Source: Acuticoccus mangrovi (GTDB lineage Bacteria > Pseudomonadota > Alphaproteobacteria > Rhizobiales > Amorphaceae). From it: a stretch of 64,000 bases of DNA. Shown piece after piece: positions 7,260 through 15,435 of the stretch. The stretch covers positions 38,475 through 102,474 of the forward strand of contig NZ_JAEKJA010000018.1 in NCBI RefSeq assembly GCF_016411865.1, in the 5' to 3' direction. The notes below the pieces were generated by a model that was not told where the DNA came from, ran no database searches, and saw nothing but the letters and a program-made list of their open reading frames with translations. Both the position numbers and the translations under genes were made by a program. How positions within the stretch are numbered: the stretch's first letter is position 1; each line of letters begins with the position of its first letter.

Positions 7260-7336
7260 GCCGACGTAGCTCAGTTGGTTAGAGCGCTGGATTGTGGATC
7301 CAGAGGTCGTAGGTTCGACCCCTACCGTCGGTACCA
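7260..7336 (+). tRNA. tRNA-His (anticodon GTG), CCA encoded
   Basis: The cloverleaf is complete. The acceptor stem is GCCGACG with CGTCGGT, the D-loop is AGCTCAGTTGGTTAGAGC, and the anticodon arm is CTGGA-TTGTGGA-TCCAG with anticodon GTG. The T-arm GTAGG-TTCGACC-CCTAC follows, then discriminator A73 and CCA. The first base pair is G1:U72, and the discriminator is A73 rather than C73. From established knowledge, several alphaproteobacteria use such an unusual tRNA-His without a functional G-1, read by a divergent HisRS. The encoded sequence fits that class. The tRNA stands alone between the phasin terminator and a sulfotransferase-like gene. Confidence 0.96.
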
Positions 7337-7455
7337 CCCGCCCCTAAATCCCCAGGATCGTTGTGGCATCGCACCTTGTGCGAACCGAGCAGACCCCTTA
7401 GGGGGCGTCGCTCGGCATGTGAGTTCGGCAACGATCGCGAGGAGACCGGAGCCCG

Positions 7456-8274
7456 ATGCGGGAGCTTCTGATTCATCTTCATATCCCGAAATGCTCGGGA
7501 ACGTCGGTGAACTACGAGATGATTCGCCACTTCGGCGCGGCGCGGGTGCTCTCCGGGCAGCCGCCGCTGGCGCTCGGGCGGCTCGCCGCGATGACGCTCG
7601 ACGAGCGCAACGCCGCTTACGACGCGGTGGCCGGCCACTTCGCCTGGAACGTCACCGAGTATTTCGAGAATCGCCCGTTCACGGCTTTCTCCATCCTGCG
7701 CGATCCGCTGGAGCGCATCTGCAGCTTCTTCAACTTCGTGCACCGCAGCACGTCGCATCCGGCCAACGCGATCTTCAAGAAGCGCCTCAAGAGCCTCAAC
7801 GACCTCACCGAGGCGCTGATGCGGCCCCATCCGATCTTCTTCAAGGAGTGGAGCAACTACTACACGCGCGCCTTCAGCGGCCTATCGATCGACCGCTTCG
7901 TGGACGGCGACAGCGCCAAGGGTGTGCTCGGCCCGGCGGGCTTCGGCGCCACCTTCGACGAGGCGCGGAGCCTGGTGGAGGAGCGCATCGCCGACCGCCG
8001 CCTGATCATCGGCGAGCAGCCCCTCATCGAGGCCTTCCTGCGCGACAAGGGGGTGCTCGAGGGGAGCCTGACCCACCGCAACGTCGCGCCGAAGGTCGAT
8101 CCCGCCCAATCCGACTACGAGGTGGCGACGGTGGCGACGCTGTCGCCCGCCACGCGCGCGCTGCTCCTCGAATGGAACGCGCTCGACATGGCCCTTCTGG
8201 GCGCCGTCGCTCCCGACAGCGTGCGCCATCGCGGCGTGGCGGTGGTGGGCGGAGGCGCTTCGCCGTCCGCCTGA
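7456..8274 (+). CDS. sulfotransferase family protein
   Basis: This 272-residue cytosolic protein has the PAPS-binding P-loop HIPKCSGTS at residues 9-17, corresponding to HIPKTGGTS of the Sulfotransfer_2 type family. It also has the 3'-phosphate loop SILRDPLERICSFFNF, where the conserved R-D-P and following Ser are present. It would move a sulfonate group from PAPS to an unknown acceptor, typically a carbohydrate or small metabolite. The ATG at 7456 follows GAGGAGACCGGAG. No PAPS synthesis genes or glycosyltransferases are adjacent, so the substrate cannot be inferred. It stands between tRNA-His and the lactate dehydrogenase gene, 83 bases before the latter. Cys at the usual Thr/Gly position in the P-loop is a mild deviation. 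Confidence 0.75.
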   Translation: MRELLIHLHIPKCSGTSVNYEMIRHFGAARVLSGQPPLALGRLAAMTLDERNAAYDAVAGHFAWNVTEYFENRPFTAFSILRDPLERICSFFNFVHRSTSHPANAIFKKRLKSLNDLTEALMRPHPIFFKEWSNYYTRAFSGLSIDRFVDGDSAKGVLGPAGFGATFDEARSLVEERIADRRLIIGEQPLIEAFLRDKGVLEGSLTHRNVAPKVDPAQSDYEVATVATLSPATRALLLEWNALDMALLGAVAPDSVRHRGVAVVGGGASPSA

Positions 8275-8357
8275 CGGCTGCGTTGGTTCTTTTCCCCGGT
8301 CAGCGCTTGGGGCTAGTGTGCAACGAACGAGGTCGGAGCGCCGGCCGGGGAGGACGT

Positions 8358-9560
8358 GTGGCACCCATTCTGACGATCGAGGATCTTCGCCTGAGGCACA
8401 AACGCTTTACGCCGAAGATGTTCTACGACTACGCCGACTCCGGCTCCTACACGGAAGGCACCTATCGCGAGAACGAAGCCGCGTTCGCCGCCATCAAGCT
8501 TCGTCAGCGCGTCGCCCGCAACATCGACCATCGCGACGTCTCGGCCACGATCCTCGGGCGCCCGGCCACCATCCCCGTCTATCTCGCTCCCGTCGGCATG
8601 ACCGGCATGCAGCATCCGGACGGCGAGATCCTCGCCGCCCGCGCCGCCGAGGCGTTCGGCGTGCCCTTCACCCTCTCCACCATGAGCATCTGCTCGCTCG
8701 AGGACGTGAAGGCCGCCACCACCAAGCCCTTCTGGTTCCAGCTCTACGTGATGCGCGATCGCGGCTTCGTGGCCGATCTCATCGCCCGCGCCAAGGCGGT
8801 GGGCTGCGGCGCCCTCGTCCTCACCCTCGACCTCCAGATTCTCGGCCAGCGTCACAAGGACGTCCGCAACGGTCTCTCCGCTCCGCCGAAGATGACGCCC
8901 CAGGTGATCGCCGATCTGGTGCAGCACCCGGCGTGGTGCATGAAGATGCTCGGCACCAAGCGGCGCTCCTTCGGCAACATCGTCGGCCACGTGAAGGGGG
9001 TCGACGATCTCGGCTCGCTGTCGGAGTGGACGGCGCGGCAGTTCGATCCCTCGCTCGACTGGTCCTCGGTGGAGTGGATCAAGTCGCACTGGGACGGGCC
9101 GCTCATCCTCAAGGGGATCGGCGACGTCGAGGACGCCAAGATCGCGCTGCAGACGGGCGCCGACGCCATCACCGTGTCGAACCACGGCGGGCGCCAGCTC
9201 GACGGGGCGCCGGCCTCGATCCACATGCTGCCCGAGATCGCCGAGGCGGTGGGCGACAAGATCGAGATCCACATGGACGGCGGCATCCGCTCCGGTCAGG
9301 ACGTCCTGAAGGCGATGGCGCTCGGCGCGCACGCGACGTCGATCGGCCGCGCCTTCATCCACGGCCTCGGCGCGATGGGCGAGGCCGGCGTCACCAAGGC
9401 GCTCGAGATCATCCAGCGCGAGCTGGACACCACCATGGCGCTCTGCGGCGAGACCAAGATCACCGAGGTCGGGCCGCACAACATCTGGGGCGGGGTGCCC
9501 CATCCGGCGCCGGTGGTCGACCCGGACCGCGAGCGCGGTCTCGCCGCCGTCGGGGCCTGA
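8358..9560 (+). CDS. lldD: FMN-dependent L-lactate dehydrogenase / alpha-hydroxy-acid dehydrogenase
   Basis: This 400-residue flavoenzyme of the glycolate oxidase/LldD family oxidises an L-2-hydroxy acid, most likely L-lactate to pyruvate, and passes electrons to the respiratory chain. The proton-abstracting histidine is H276 in ITVSNHGGRQLDGAP, with R279 next to it. YADSGSYTEGTYREN (about 25-39) and PVYLAPVGMTGMQHPDGE form the FMN and substrate site. KGIGDVEDA contains the FMN lysine, and HMDGGIRSGQD is the phosphate-binding strand. The start is GTG at 8358, preceded by GGGGAGGAC. Frame continuity upstream to 7194 is accidental. L-mandelate or glycolate as substrate cannot be excluded. The next gene, a HAD phosphatase, starts 148 bases downstream. 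Confidence 0.88.
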   Translation: MAPILTIEDLRLRHKRFTPKMFYDYADSGSYTEGTYRENEAAFAAIKLRQRVARNIDHRDVSATILGRPATIPVYLAPVGMTGMQHPDGEILAARAAEAFGVPFTLSTMSICSLEDVKAATTKPFWFQLYVMRDRGFVADLIARAKAVGCGALVLTLDLQILGQRHKDVRNGLSAPPKMTPQVIADLVQHPAWCMKMLGTKRRSFGNIVGHVKGVDDLGSLSEWTARQFDPSLDWSSVEWIKSHWDGPLILKGIGDVEDAKIALQTGADAITVSNHGGRQLDGAPASIHMLPEIAEAVGDKIEIHMDGGIRSGQDVLKAMALGAHATSIGRAFIHGLGAMGEAGVTKALEIIQRELDTTMALCGETKITEVGPHNIWGGVPHPAPVVDPDRERGLAAVGA

Positions 9561-9708
9561 GCCCGGCGGCAACACCCTCGCGACATCCGCACGCCCGCCG
9601 GGGGCTCGGCGGCGCGGCGTCCTCTTTTCAAGTGCCACCGCCGATGCTTGGATCGGGCGTGTGGTTGGCCCGCCCTGCGATACCGGGCCCGGTTGAGAGG
9701 GGGACGCC

Positions 9709-10488
9709 GTGACCTTGCCACCGATCGAGGCGATCATCGCCGACCTGGACGGCGTGGTGTTTCGCGGCGCCGCCCCCATCGCGAGCGCGGTCGACGCCTT
9801 CGCCGCCTGGCGCGCGGCGGGCATCCCCTACGCCTTCGTCAGCAACAACTCGACCAAGAGCCCGGCGGAGATGGCCGCCAAGCTGACGGCGATGGGAGTG
9901 CCGGCGACCGAGGAGCAGGTGGTCACGAGCTCCACCGGCACCATGCGCGCCCTGCGCGAGGGGTGGCCCCGCGGCGGCAAAGCCGTGGTGCTCGGCGCGC
10001 CGTCGCTGGAGCAGGCGGTGGAGGCGGCCGGCTTCGTCCTCACCGAGGACGCCGACGCCGACTGCGTGGTCGTGGGGCTCGACCGCGACCTCACCTATCG
10101 CCGCCTCGACCGGGCGGTGGCGGCGGTGCTCGCGGGAGCCGCCTTCATCGGCACCAACGCCGACCGGCTCATTCCCGAATCGGGCCACTTCGCCCCAGGA
10201 GCGGGGGCGATGATCGCCGCGGTGGCGGCGGCGACCGGCGTCACCCCGCGAATCATCGGCAAGCCCGGCCCGGACCTCATCGAGGAGGCGATCGTCCGGC
10301 TCGGCGTCGCCCGCGATCGGGTCATCATGATCGGCGATCAGGTCGCGACCGACATCGCCGCGGCGCGGGCCGCCGGCGTGTTTGCGGTGCTCGTGGAGAC
10401 CGGCGTCGCCAATCCGCTGCCGCACGTGCCGGAGCCCGACCTCACCCTCGCCGACCTCACCTCGCTGCGGCCGCCGCTCGCCGCCTGA
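9709..10488 (+). CDS. HAD-IIA family hydrolase (NagD/phosphoglycolate phosphatase type)
   Basis: This 259-residue phosphatase has the HAD motifs in order. DLDGVVFRG (near 12-20) carries the nucleophile and the acid/base Asp. SNNSTKS is motif II and marks the HAD-IIA cap type. IGKPGPDLI supplies the motif III Lys. MIGDQVATDIAAARAAG carries the Mg-binding Asp pair. Members hydrolyse small phosphate esters such as phosphoglycolate, nucleotides or p-nitrophenyl phosphate, and the true substrate cannot be read from the sequence. It starts at GTG 9709 with AGGGGGAC upstream. It is followed by a 429-base non-coding stretch before the ABC protein gene. Confidence 0.85.
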   Translation: MTLPPIEAIIADLDGVVFRGAAPIASAVDAFAAWRAAGIPYAFVSNNSTKSPAEMAAKLTAMGVPATEEQVVTSSTGTMRALREGWPRGGKAVVLGAPSLEQAVEAAGFVLTEDADADCVVVGLDRDLTYRRLDRAVAAVLAGAAFIGTNADRLIPESGHFAPGAGAMIAAVAAATGVTPRIIGKPGPDLIEEAIVRLGVARDRVIMIGDQVATDIAAARAAGVFAVLVETGVANPLPHVPEPDLTLADLTSLRPPLAA

Positions 10489-10917
10489 CCGCGTGCGAAC
10501 CCCCTTCCGTCCGCTGGATCGGCGGTTAGGAGGCGATTCTCACGAAAATGTGACCTTTGTCCGTTCTTGCCGCATGTGCGAAGGGCGCTAGCGGTCGGCG
10601 GGAAAAGCAAGCACGAATCCGCTTCGATTTTTCACGCACGCGTGATGGACCCGGTCGGGACGGGCGAGTTCCGGGCCGCGAATGCGGCAACGGTGCCACA
10701 TTCTGTGATCTGCGACACAAGTGAACCCTCTGCCGGATCACCAACTATTTGACTGTCCCTTTGCGACCCATGGGCATTCCGATGCCCTCGGCGAGTAGAC
10801 GGAAGGAACAGCTCGCCGTGTGGCACTGTGGCTATAGTGTGACCAACGACGCTCAGCCTAAGCTCCGCGGCAAGTATCGGTGCAGCCTCATGCGGCATAC
10901 TTTGCTCGCACTATTGG
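10489..10917. other. 429-base intergenic region, no gene recognised
   Basis: This stretch separates the HAD phosphatase from the ABC protein gene. It is less GC-rich than its surroundings and contains CACA-TTC-TGTG (a small palindrome near 10698) and TATAGT near 10833 as a possible -10, but no convincing -35. I found no open frame with a ribosome site. A long leader or regulatory region for the glucan locus is possible. Confidence 0.5.
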
Positions 10918-13161
10918 GTGTTTACTGAATTGCGCAACATTGTTGTAACGTCGAGTAACTTTCAGATCGAACCGGGCTGTCGCGGCGTGCTCGTCACCGC
11001 GACGGGCGCGGCGCTTTTGGCGTACCTTCTCGATACTTTCATGGTTCTCGACTCGCTGCCGCACGGCTGGGCGACCGCCGTCATGGGCAGCCTTCACATC
11101 CTGGCCGGCTGGGTGGGTCTCCTGCAGGCGACATTGGGCGCCGTGGACCTCGCCCCGCTCGTCCTCGGCGTGCGTCTCGCGCTCACCCATCCGCGGCTCC
11201 ACCAGCCGCTGCGACGCGCCGGGCCGACGCCCGTGTCGGGCATGCGCTCCTTCCGCGGTCTCGTGATGGCCTATTGGGGGTCGGAGCGCTGGGTCGAGGC
11301 GTGGGCGCTCACCGTCGGCATCGTCGTCCTCACCACGCTGTTGTCGAAGAGCAGCGTGTGGGCGGCGACCGCCACCGCCGACTTCCTCAGCGCCATCGTG
11401 CGCATCCACGCGACGCCCGAGGGGGTCGACCCGGTCGCCGTTCTGCTGACGGCGGTGGCCGCGTTCGCCGCGGTCCACCTCGCCCGCGTCGGCGGGACGG
11501 CGGTGCGCCACTTCCTGTCCACCAGCCTGCACCGCAAGGCGCGCGGCTGGATGCAGGAGCAGTTCTCCGCCGCTCTCCTCGCCAAGAACCACATCGCCAT
11601 GGGGCTGATGAGCAACCGCGATGCGGCCCCCGGCACCGCCGGCCGCATGCCGGACAACGTCGATCAGCGCATCGACGAGTGCTCCAACGCCCTGTTCGGC
11701 GGCATCATCGGCCTCGCCATGGGCATCTGGGGGGCGGTCGCCTCGATCTACTTCGTCAGCGTCGCGATCATCGCGCGCTCGGTGGAGGTCGCCTTCCTGG
11801 AGCGCTGGTTCGCCGCCATCGGCGCGGCCGCCGGCAAGGCCTTCGGCCCGAGCGTCGGGGCGGCGCTCTCCTTCTCGCCCGGCGAGTACGGCTCGGCGCT
11901 GCTCGTCGCCCTGCTCATCGCCGTCTACGTGCCGCTCGGCACCTTCTGCGCCTGGTGCCTCGGCCGCGTGCTGGAGCGGCAGACGCTGGAGCGTCAGGCG
12001 CGCGACGGCAGCTGGCGCGGCGAGCTCAACGACCTGTTGAGCCGCTCCGGCCAGCTCGCCATCTCCAACGGCGAGCGGGTGCAGGCGCGCACCAACTCCG
12101 TCCTCTACGGCGCCATCGACCGCGTGTGGCACCGCATGAACATCACCACGGCCGCCTTCCAGGCGTTCACCGACGGCTACACCTTCTTGTCGAAGCGGCT
12201 GGTCTCCTACCTGCCGGCGCTGCCCGGCTATCTCTCCGGGGCGATGACCTTCCGCACCTACACGGCGACGTCGGAGCTCGCCGCGGAGCTGATCAACGAC
12301 TGCTCCTGGTTCCTCCAGGTGATGCCCGCCATCGCCACGCTCAACGCCAACGCCAAGCGCCTCACCGAGGTGGCGGAGGCGATCGAGTGCGCCAGCGATC
12401 AGCACCGCTTCTACAGCGAGACGGGGGTGCACGAGTTCCGTGCCCTCACCCAGGCGTCCGCCTTCGGGCTGACCCTGCGCGACCTCGCCCTCAACCACCG
12501 CGGGCGCGATGCCGAACCCTTCCTGCGGGTGCGCCATCTCAGCCTGCGTCCCGGCCACTGGGCCTACGTGCGCGGCCACAACGGGTGCGGCAAGTCGAGC
12601 CTCCTGAAGGCGATCGCCGGGCTGTGGCCCTACGGCTCCGGCGATGTCGTGCTGCCGGAAGGCGCCAGCGTGTTCTTCGCCGGCCAGGACCCGGACCTGC
12701 CGACGCGGCTCTCGCTGAAGGAGCTCGTCACCTACCCGCATTTCGGCAGCGCCTACAGCGACAAGGACGTCGCCGCGGTGCTCGCCGAAGTGGGTCTCGG
12801 CCGTTTCATCCGCGAGCTCGACGAGAGCCTCCACCACGGCAAGCCCTGGAACAACGTCTTCAGCGGCGGCCAGCGGCAGCGCCTGGTGCTCGCCCGCATC
12901 ATCCTGCAGCGGCCCGACGTGCTGCTGCTCGACGAAGCCTGCTCCGCGCTCGATCCGGCGGCGGTGACCGACTTCCACAGCCTCCTGCGCCATCATTGCG
13001 GGGATGCCGTGGTGATCTCGATCATGCACAGCCCGGAGCCGCCCGTAAGCCCCACTGGGAAGTCGTTCTACGACAACATTCTCTATATCGAGGATGGCGA
13101 GGCGGACCTTCATCCTATAACGGTCGCGGCGATCAAGCGGCCTCCGATCGCCGCGGAGTAG
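10918..13161 (+). CDS. ABC transporter with fused permease and ATPase, SbmA/ABCD-like
   Basis: This 747-residue half-transporter has a membrane domain of the ABC_membrane_2 type (SbmA/BacA, YddA and peroxisomal ABCD proteins) followed by a nucleotide-binding domain. About six membrane spans occupy residues 25-430. The family-type segment MTFRTYTATSELAAEL precedes DCSWFLQVMPAIATLNANA. In the ATPase, Walker A is GHNGCGKSS (553-561), the Q-loop FFAGQDPDLP, the signature FSGGQRQRL (648-656), Walker B VLLLDEACSALD (about 668-679), and the H-loop His lies in ISIMHSPEPP. It is about 150 residues longer than YddA, mostly at the N-terminus. The only in-frame early start is GTG at 10918, which lacks a clear ribosome site. 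It is 18 bases ahead of the GH3 gene and probably co-transcribed, which suggests a glucan-related substrate. Confidence 0.82.
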   Translation: MFTELRNIVVTSSNFQIEPGCRGVLVTATGAALLAYLLDTFMVLDSLPHGWATAVMGSLHILAGWVGLLQATLGAVDLAPLVLGVRLALTHPRLHQPLRRAGPTPVSGMRSFRGLVMAYWGSERWVEAWALTVGIVVLTTLLSKSSVWAATATADFLSAIVRIHATPEGVDPVAVLLTAVAAFAAVHLARVGGTAVRHFLSTSLHRKARGWMQEQFSAALLAKNHIAMGLMSNRDAAPGTAGRMPDNVDQRIDECSNALFGGIIGLAMGIWGAVASIYFVSVAIIARSVEVAFLERWFAAIGAAAGKAFGPSVGAALSFSPGEYGSALLVALLIAVYVPLGTFCAWCLGRVLERQTLERQARDGSWRGELNDLLSRSGQLAISNGERVQARTNSVLYGAIDRVWHRMNITTAAFQAFTDGYTFLSKRLVSYLPALPGYLSGAMTFRTYTATSELAAELINDCSWFLQVMPAIATLNANAKRLTEVAEAIECASDQHRFYSETGVHEFRALTQASAFGLTLRDLALNHRGRDAEPFLRVRHLSLRPGHWAYVRGHNGCGKSSLLKAIAGLWPYGSGDVVLPEGASVFFAGQDPDLPTRLSLKELVTYPHFGSAYSDKDVAAVLAEVGLGRFIRELDESLHHGKPWNNVFSGGQRQRLVLARIILQRPDVLLLDEACSALDPAAVTDFHSLLRHHCGDAVVISIMHSPEPPVSPTGKSFYDNILYIEDGEADLHPITVAAIKRPPIAAE

Positions 13162-13179
13162 GCGAGGGCAACAGCCGTC

Positions 13180-15435
13180 ATGACGACCGACCGTATCGCC
13201 GCGCTGATGGCGCGGATGACGCTGGCCGAGAAGATCGGCCAGCTCAACCTGTTGAGCGCGGGCGAAGGCCCCGAGACCGGCAGCGCCGCCGTCGGCAACA
13301 TCCGGGGGCGGCTCGAAAAGGGCCGTCTCGGCGCGATCTTCGGGACGAAGTCCGTGGTCTCGGTGCGCGCCTGGCAGGAGCTCGCGCTCGCCGGGTCGCG
13401 CCACGCGATCCCGCTCTTCTTCGCCGAGGACGTGATCCACGGCCATCGCACCGTGTTTCCGCTGCCGATCGCGCTCGCGGGCGCCTTCAGCCCGGCGGTG
13501 TGGGAGGCGACGGCGCGCGTCGCCGCCCGCGAGGCGGCCGCCGAGGGGATCAAGCAGGTCTACGCGCCGATGATCGACATCGCCCGCGATCCGCGCTGGG
13601 GCCGCGTCGCCGAAAGCCCTGGCGAGGACCCGTACCTCGCCTCCCGCTACGCCGAGGCGACGGTGCGCGGCCTCGAGGGCGACGACCTCACCCGCCCCGA
13701 CACCGTGGTCGCGTGCCTGAAGCACTTCCTCGCCTACGGGGCGGCCGTGGGCGGGCGCGACTACGACAACGCCAGCCTCTCCGCCGAGGAGCTGATCGGC
13801 GTCTACGCCGAGCCCTTCCGCGCCGGCGTCGCCGCGGGGGCGGGCAGCGTGATGGCCGCCTTCAACGCGGTGAACAAGCGGCCGATGCACGCCCACCGCC
13901 CGCTCATCGAGGGTTGGTTGCGCGGCAAGGCCGGCTTCGACGGGCTGCTCGTCGCCGACTATACGGGGATCGCCGAGCTCAGCGCCCACGGCCTCGGCGA
14001 CGGGGCGACGGTCACCGCCCTCGCCCTGCTCGCCGGCGTCGACATGGACATGATCGGCGAGAACTACCTGCACCATCTGCCCCGCCTCGCGGTGGAGGGG
14101 CTCGACGCCCCCGAGGCGGGCCTTTCGATCGCTGCGGGCGACATCTGTGCCGCCGTCGACCGGGCCTGCACCCGCGTCCTCACGCTGAAGGAGCGCCTCG
14201 GCCTGTTCGACGATCCGTTCCGCTATTGCGACGAGGCGCGCGCCACGACCACGGCGCTGTCGCCCGAGCACCGCCGCGTGGCGCGCGACGCGATCGCCGA
14301 GAGCACGGTGCTCCTCAAGAACGACGGCGTTCTGCCGCTGCGCACGGGGGCCCGCGTCGCCCTCGTCGGGGCGATGGCGGACGACCGCACCAACGTCCTC
14401 GGCACCTGGGCGGTGTCGGGCGACCAGGCCGCCGCCGTCACCTTCCGCGAGGGGCTGCAAGCCCACCTCGAGGAGCCGCTCACCTGCGTGAAGGGGGCCG
14501 ACATCGTCGACGACCCCGAGCTCGCCCACCGTCTCAACGTGCACGGCCAGACCGTGTTTCTCGACGACCGCCCCGCCGCGCTGATGGTGGAGGAGGCGGT
14601 CGCGGCCGCCCGCGCCGCCGACGTGGTGGTGGCCGTGGTGGGCGAGGCGCGGGAATATTCCGGCGAGTGCTCCTCGCGCACCGACCTCGACCTGCCGCCG
14701 CCGCAGCAGCGCCTGGTGGAGGCGCTCGCGGCCACGGGTACGCCGCTCGTCCTCGTGGTGCAGACCGGCCGGCCGCTCGCCTTGGAGCGCGAGACGGCGC
14801 TCGCCAGCGCCGTGGTGCTCGCCTGGTTCGCCGGCACCGAGGCGGGCAACGGCATCGCCGACGTCCTGACCGGCACCGAGCCCGGCGGCCGTCTCGCGAT
14901 CACCTTTCCCGCCCGCACCGGCCAGGTGCCGGTGCTCTACGCCGCCGAGCCCACCGGGCGCCCCTATCCGGGCCACTTCGAGAAGTTCAAGACGGGCTAT
15001 GTCGACCTTCCCGACACGATCCCGCCGGCGACGGGCCTCTTTCCCTTCGGCTTCGGCCTCTCCTACACGACGTTCGACTATGCCGCGCCCACCGTGGAGC
15101 GGGACCGCCTCGCCGGGGACGACACCGCGCGCGTGCGCGTCGTCGTCACCAACACCGGCGTGCGGCGCGGCTCGACGGTGGTCCAGCTCTACGTGTCCGA
15201 CCCCGTCGCCCGCATCACCCGGCCGATGATCGAGCTCAAAGGGTTCAAGAAGATCGTCCTCGATCCCGGCGAAACGCGGGAGGTCGCCTTCAGCCTCACC
15301 CGTCGCGATCTCGCCTACGCGATCGGCGAGGAGCCGCTCGCGGTGGAGTGGGTGTGGGACCCCGGCGTGTTCGTGTTCCGCACCGGCCCCAACGCCCGCG
15401 ATCTCCAGAGCGTGGCGGTGCACTGGGATGGCTGA
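13180..15435 (+). CDS. bglX: glycoside hydrolase family 3 beta-glucosidase, cytoplasmic
   Basis: This 751-residue GH3 enzyme releases terminal beta-linked glucose. The nucleophile is D260 in GLLVADYTG, where the usual S/T-D-W is replaced by A-D-Y. KHFLAYG (181-187) and RDPRWGRVAESPGEDP line the active site. The GH3 C-terminal alpha/beta sandwich contains NDGVLPL and GTEAGNGIADVLTG, and a fibronectin-III-like domain ends the protein (RVRVVVTNTGVRRG to the end). No signal peptide is present, whereas E. coli BglX is periplasmic. The ATG at 13180 has GCGAGGGC upstream. The stop overlaps the next gene by 8 bases, so translation is coupled to the GH144-like enzyme. GH3 enzymes paired with GH144 can act on sophoro-oligosaccharides from beta-1,2-glucan. 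Confidence 0.9.
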   Translation: MTTDRIAALMARMTLAEKIGQLNLLSAGEGPETGSAAVGNIRGRLEKGRLGAIFGTKSVVSVRAWQELALAGSRHAIPLFFAEDVIHGHRTVFPLPIALAGAFSPAVWEATARVAAREAAAEGIKQVYAPMIDIARDPRWGRVAESPGEDPYLASRYAEATVRGLEGDDLTRPDTVVACLKHFLAYGAAVGGRDYDNASLSAEELIGVYAEPFRAGVAAGAGSVMAAFNAVNKRPMHAHRPLIEGWLRGKAGFDGLLVADYTGIAELSAHGLGDGATVTALALLAGVDMDMIGENYLHHLPRLAVEGLDAPEAGLSIAAGDICAAVDRACTRVLTLKERLGLFDDPFRYCDEARATTTALSPEHRRVARDAIAESTVLLKNDGVLPLRTGARVALVGAMADDRTNVLGTWAVSGDQAAAVTFREGLQAHLEEPLTCVKGADIVDDPELAHRLNVHGQTVFLDDRPAALMVEEAVAAARAADVVVAVVGEAREYSGECSSRTDLDLPPPQQRLVEALAATGTPLVLVVQTGRPLALERETALASAVVLAWFAGTEAGNGIADVLTGTEPGGRLAITFPARTGQVPVLYAAEPTGRPYPGHFEKFKTGYVDLPDTIPPATGLFPFGFGLSYTTFDYAAPTVERDRLAGDDTARVRVVVTNTGVRRGSTVVQLYVSDPVARITRPMIELKGFKKIVLDPGETREVAFSLTRRDLAYAIGEEPLAVEWVWDPGVFVFRTGPNARDLQSVAVHWDG

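Noticed and set aside
7260..8274. tRNA-His as an integration site for a mobile island carrying the sulfotransferase
   Set aside because: I found no second copy of the tRNA 3' end, no integrase and no clear change in composition.
7194..8357. Extension of the lactate dehydrogenase frame upstream through tRNA-His and the sulfotransferase gene
   Set aside because: It would translate a tRNA and overlap a real gene in another frame; GTG 8358 with GGGGAGGAC is the proper start.
12030..12990. Frameshift in the ABC protein suggested by its unusual length
   Set aside because: All ATPase motifs are in one uninterrupted frame, and the extra length is N-terminal.
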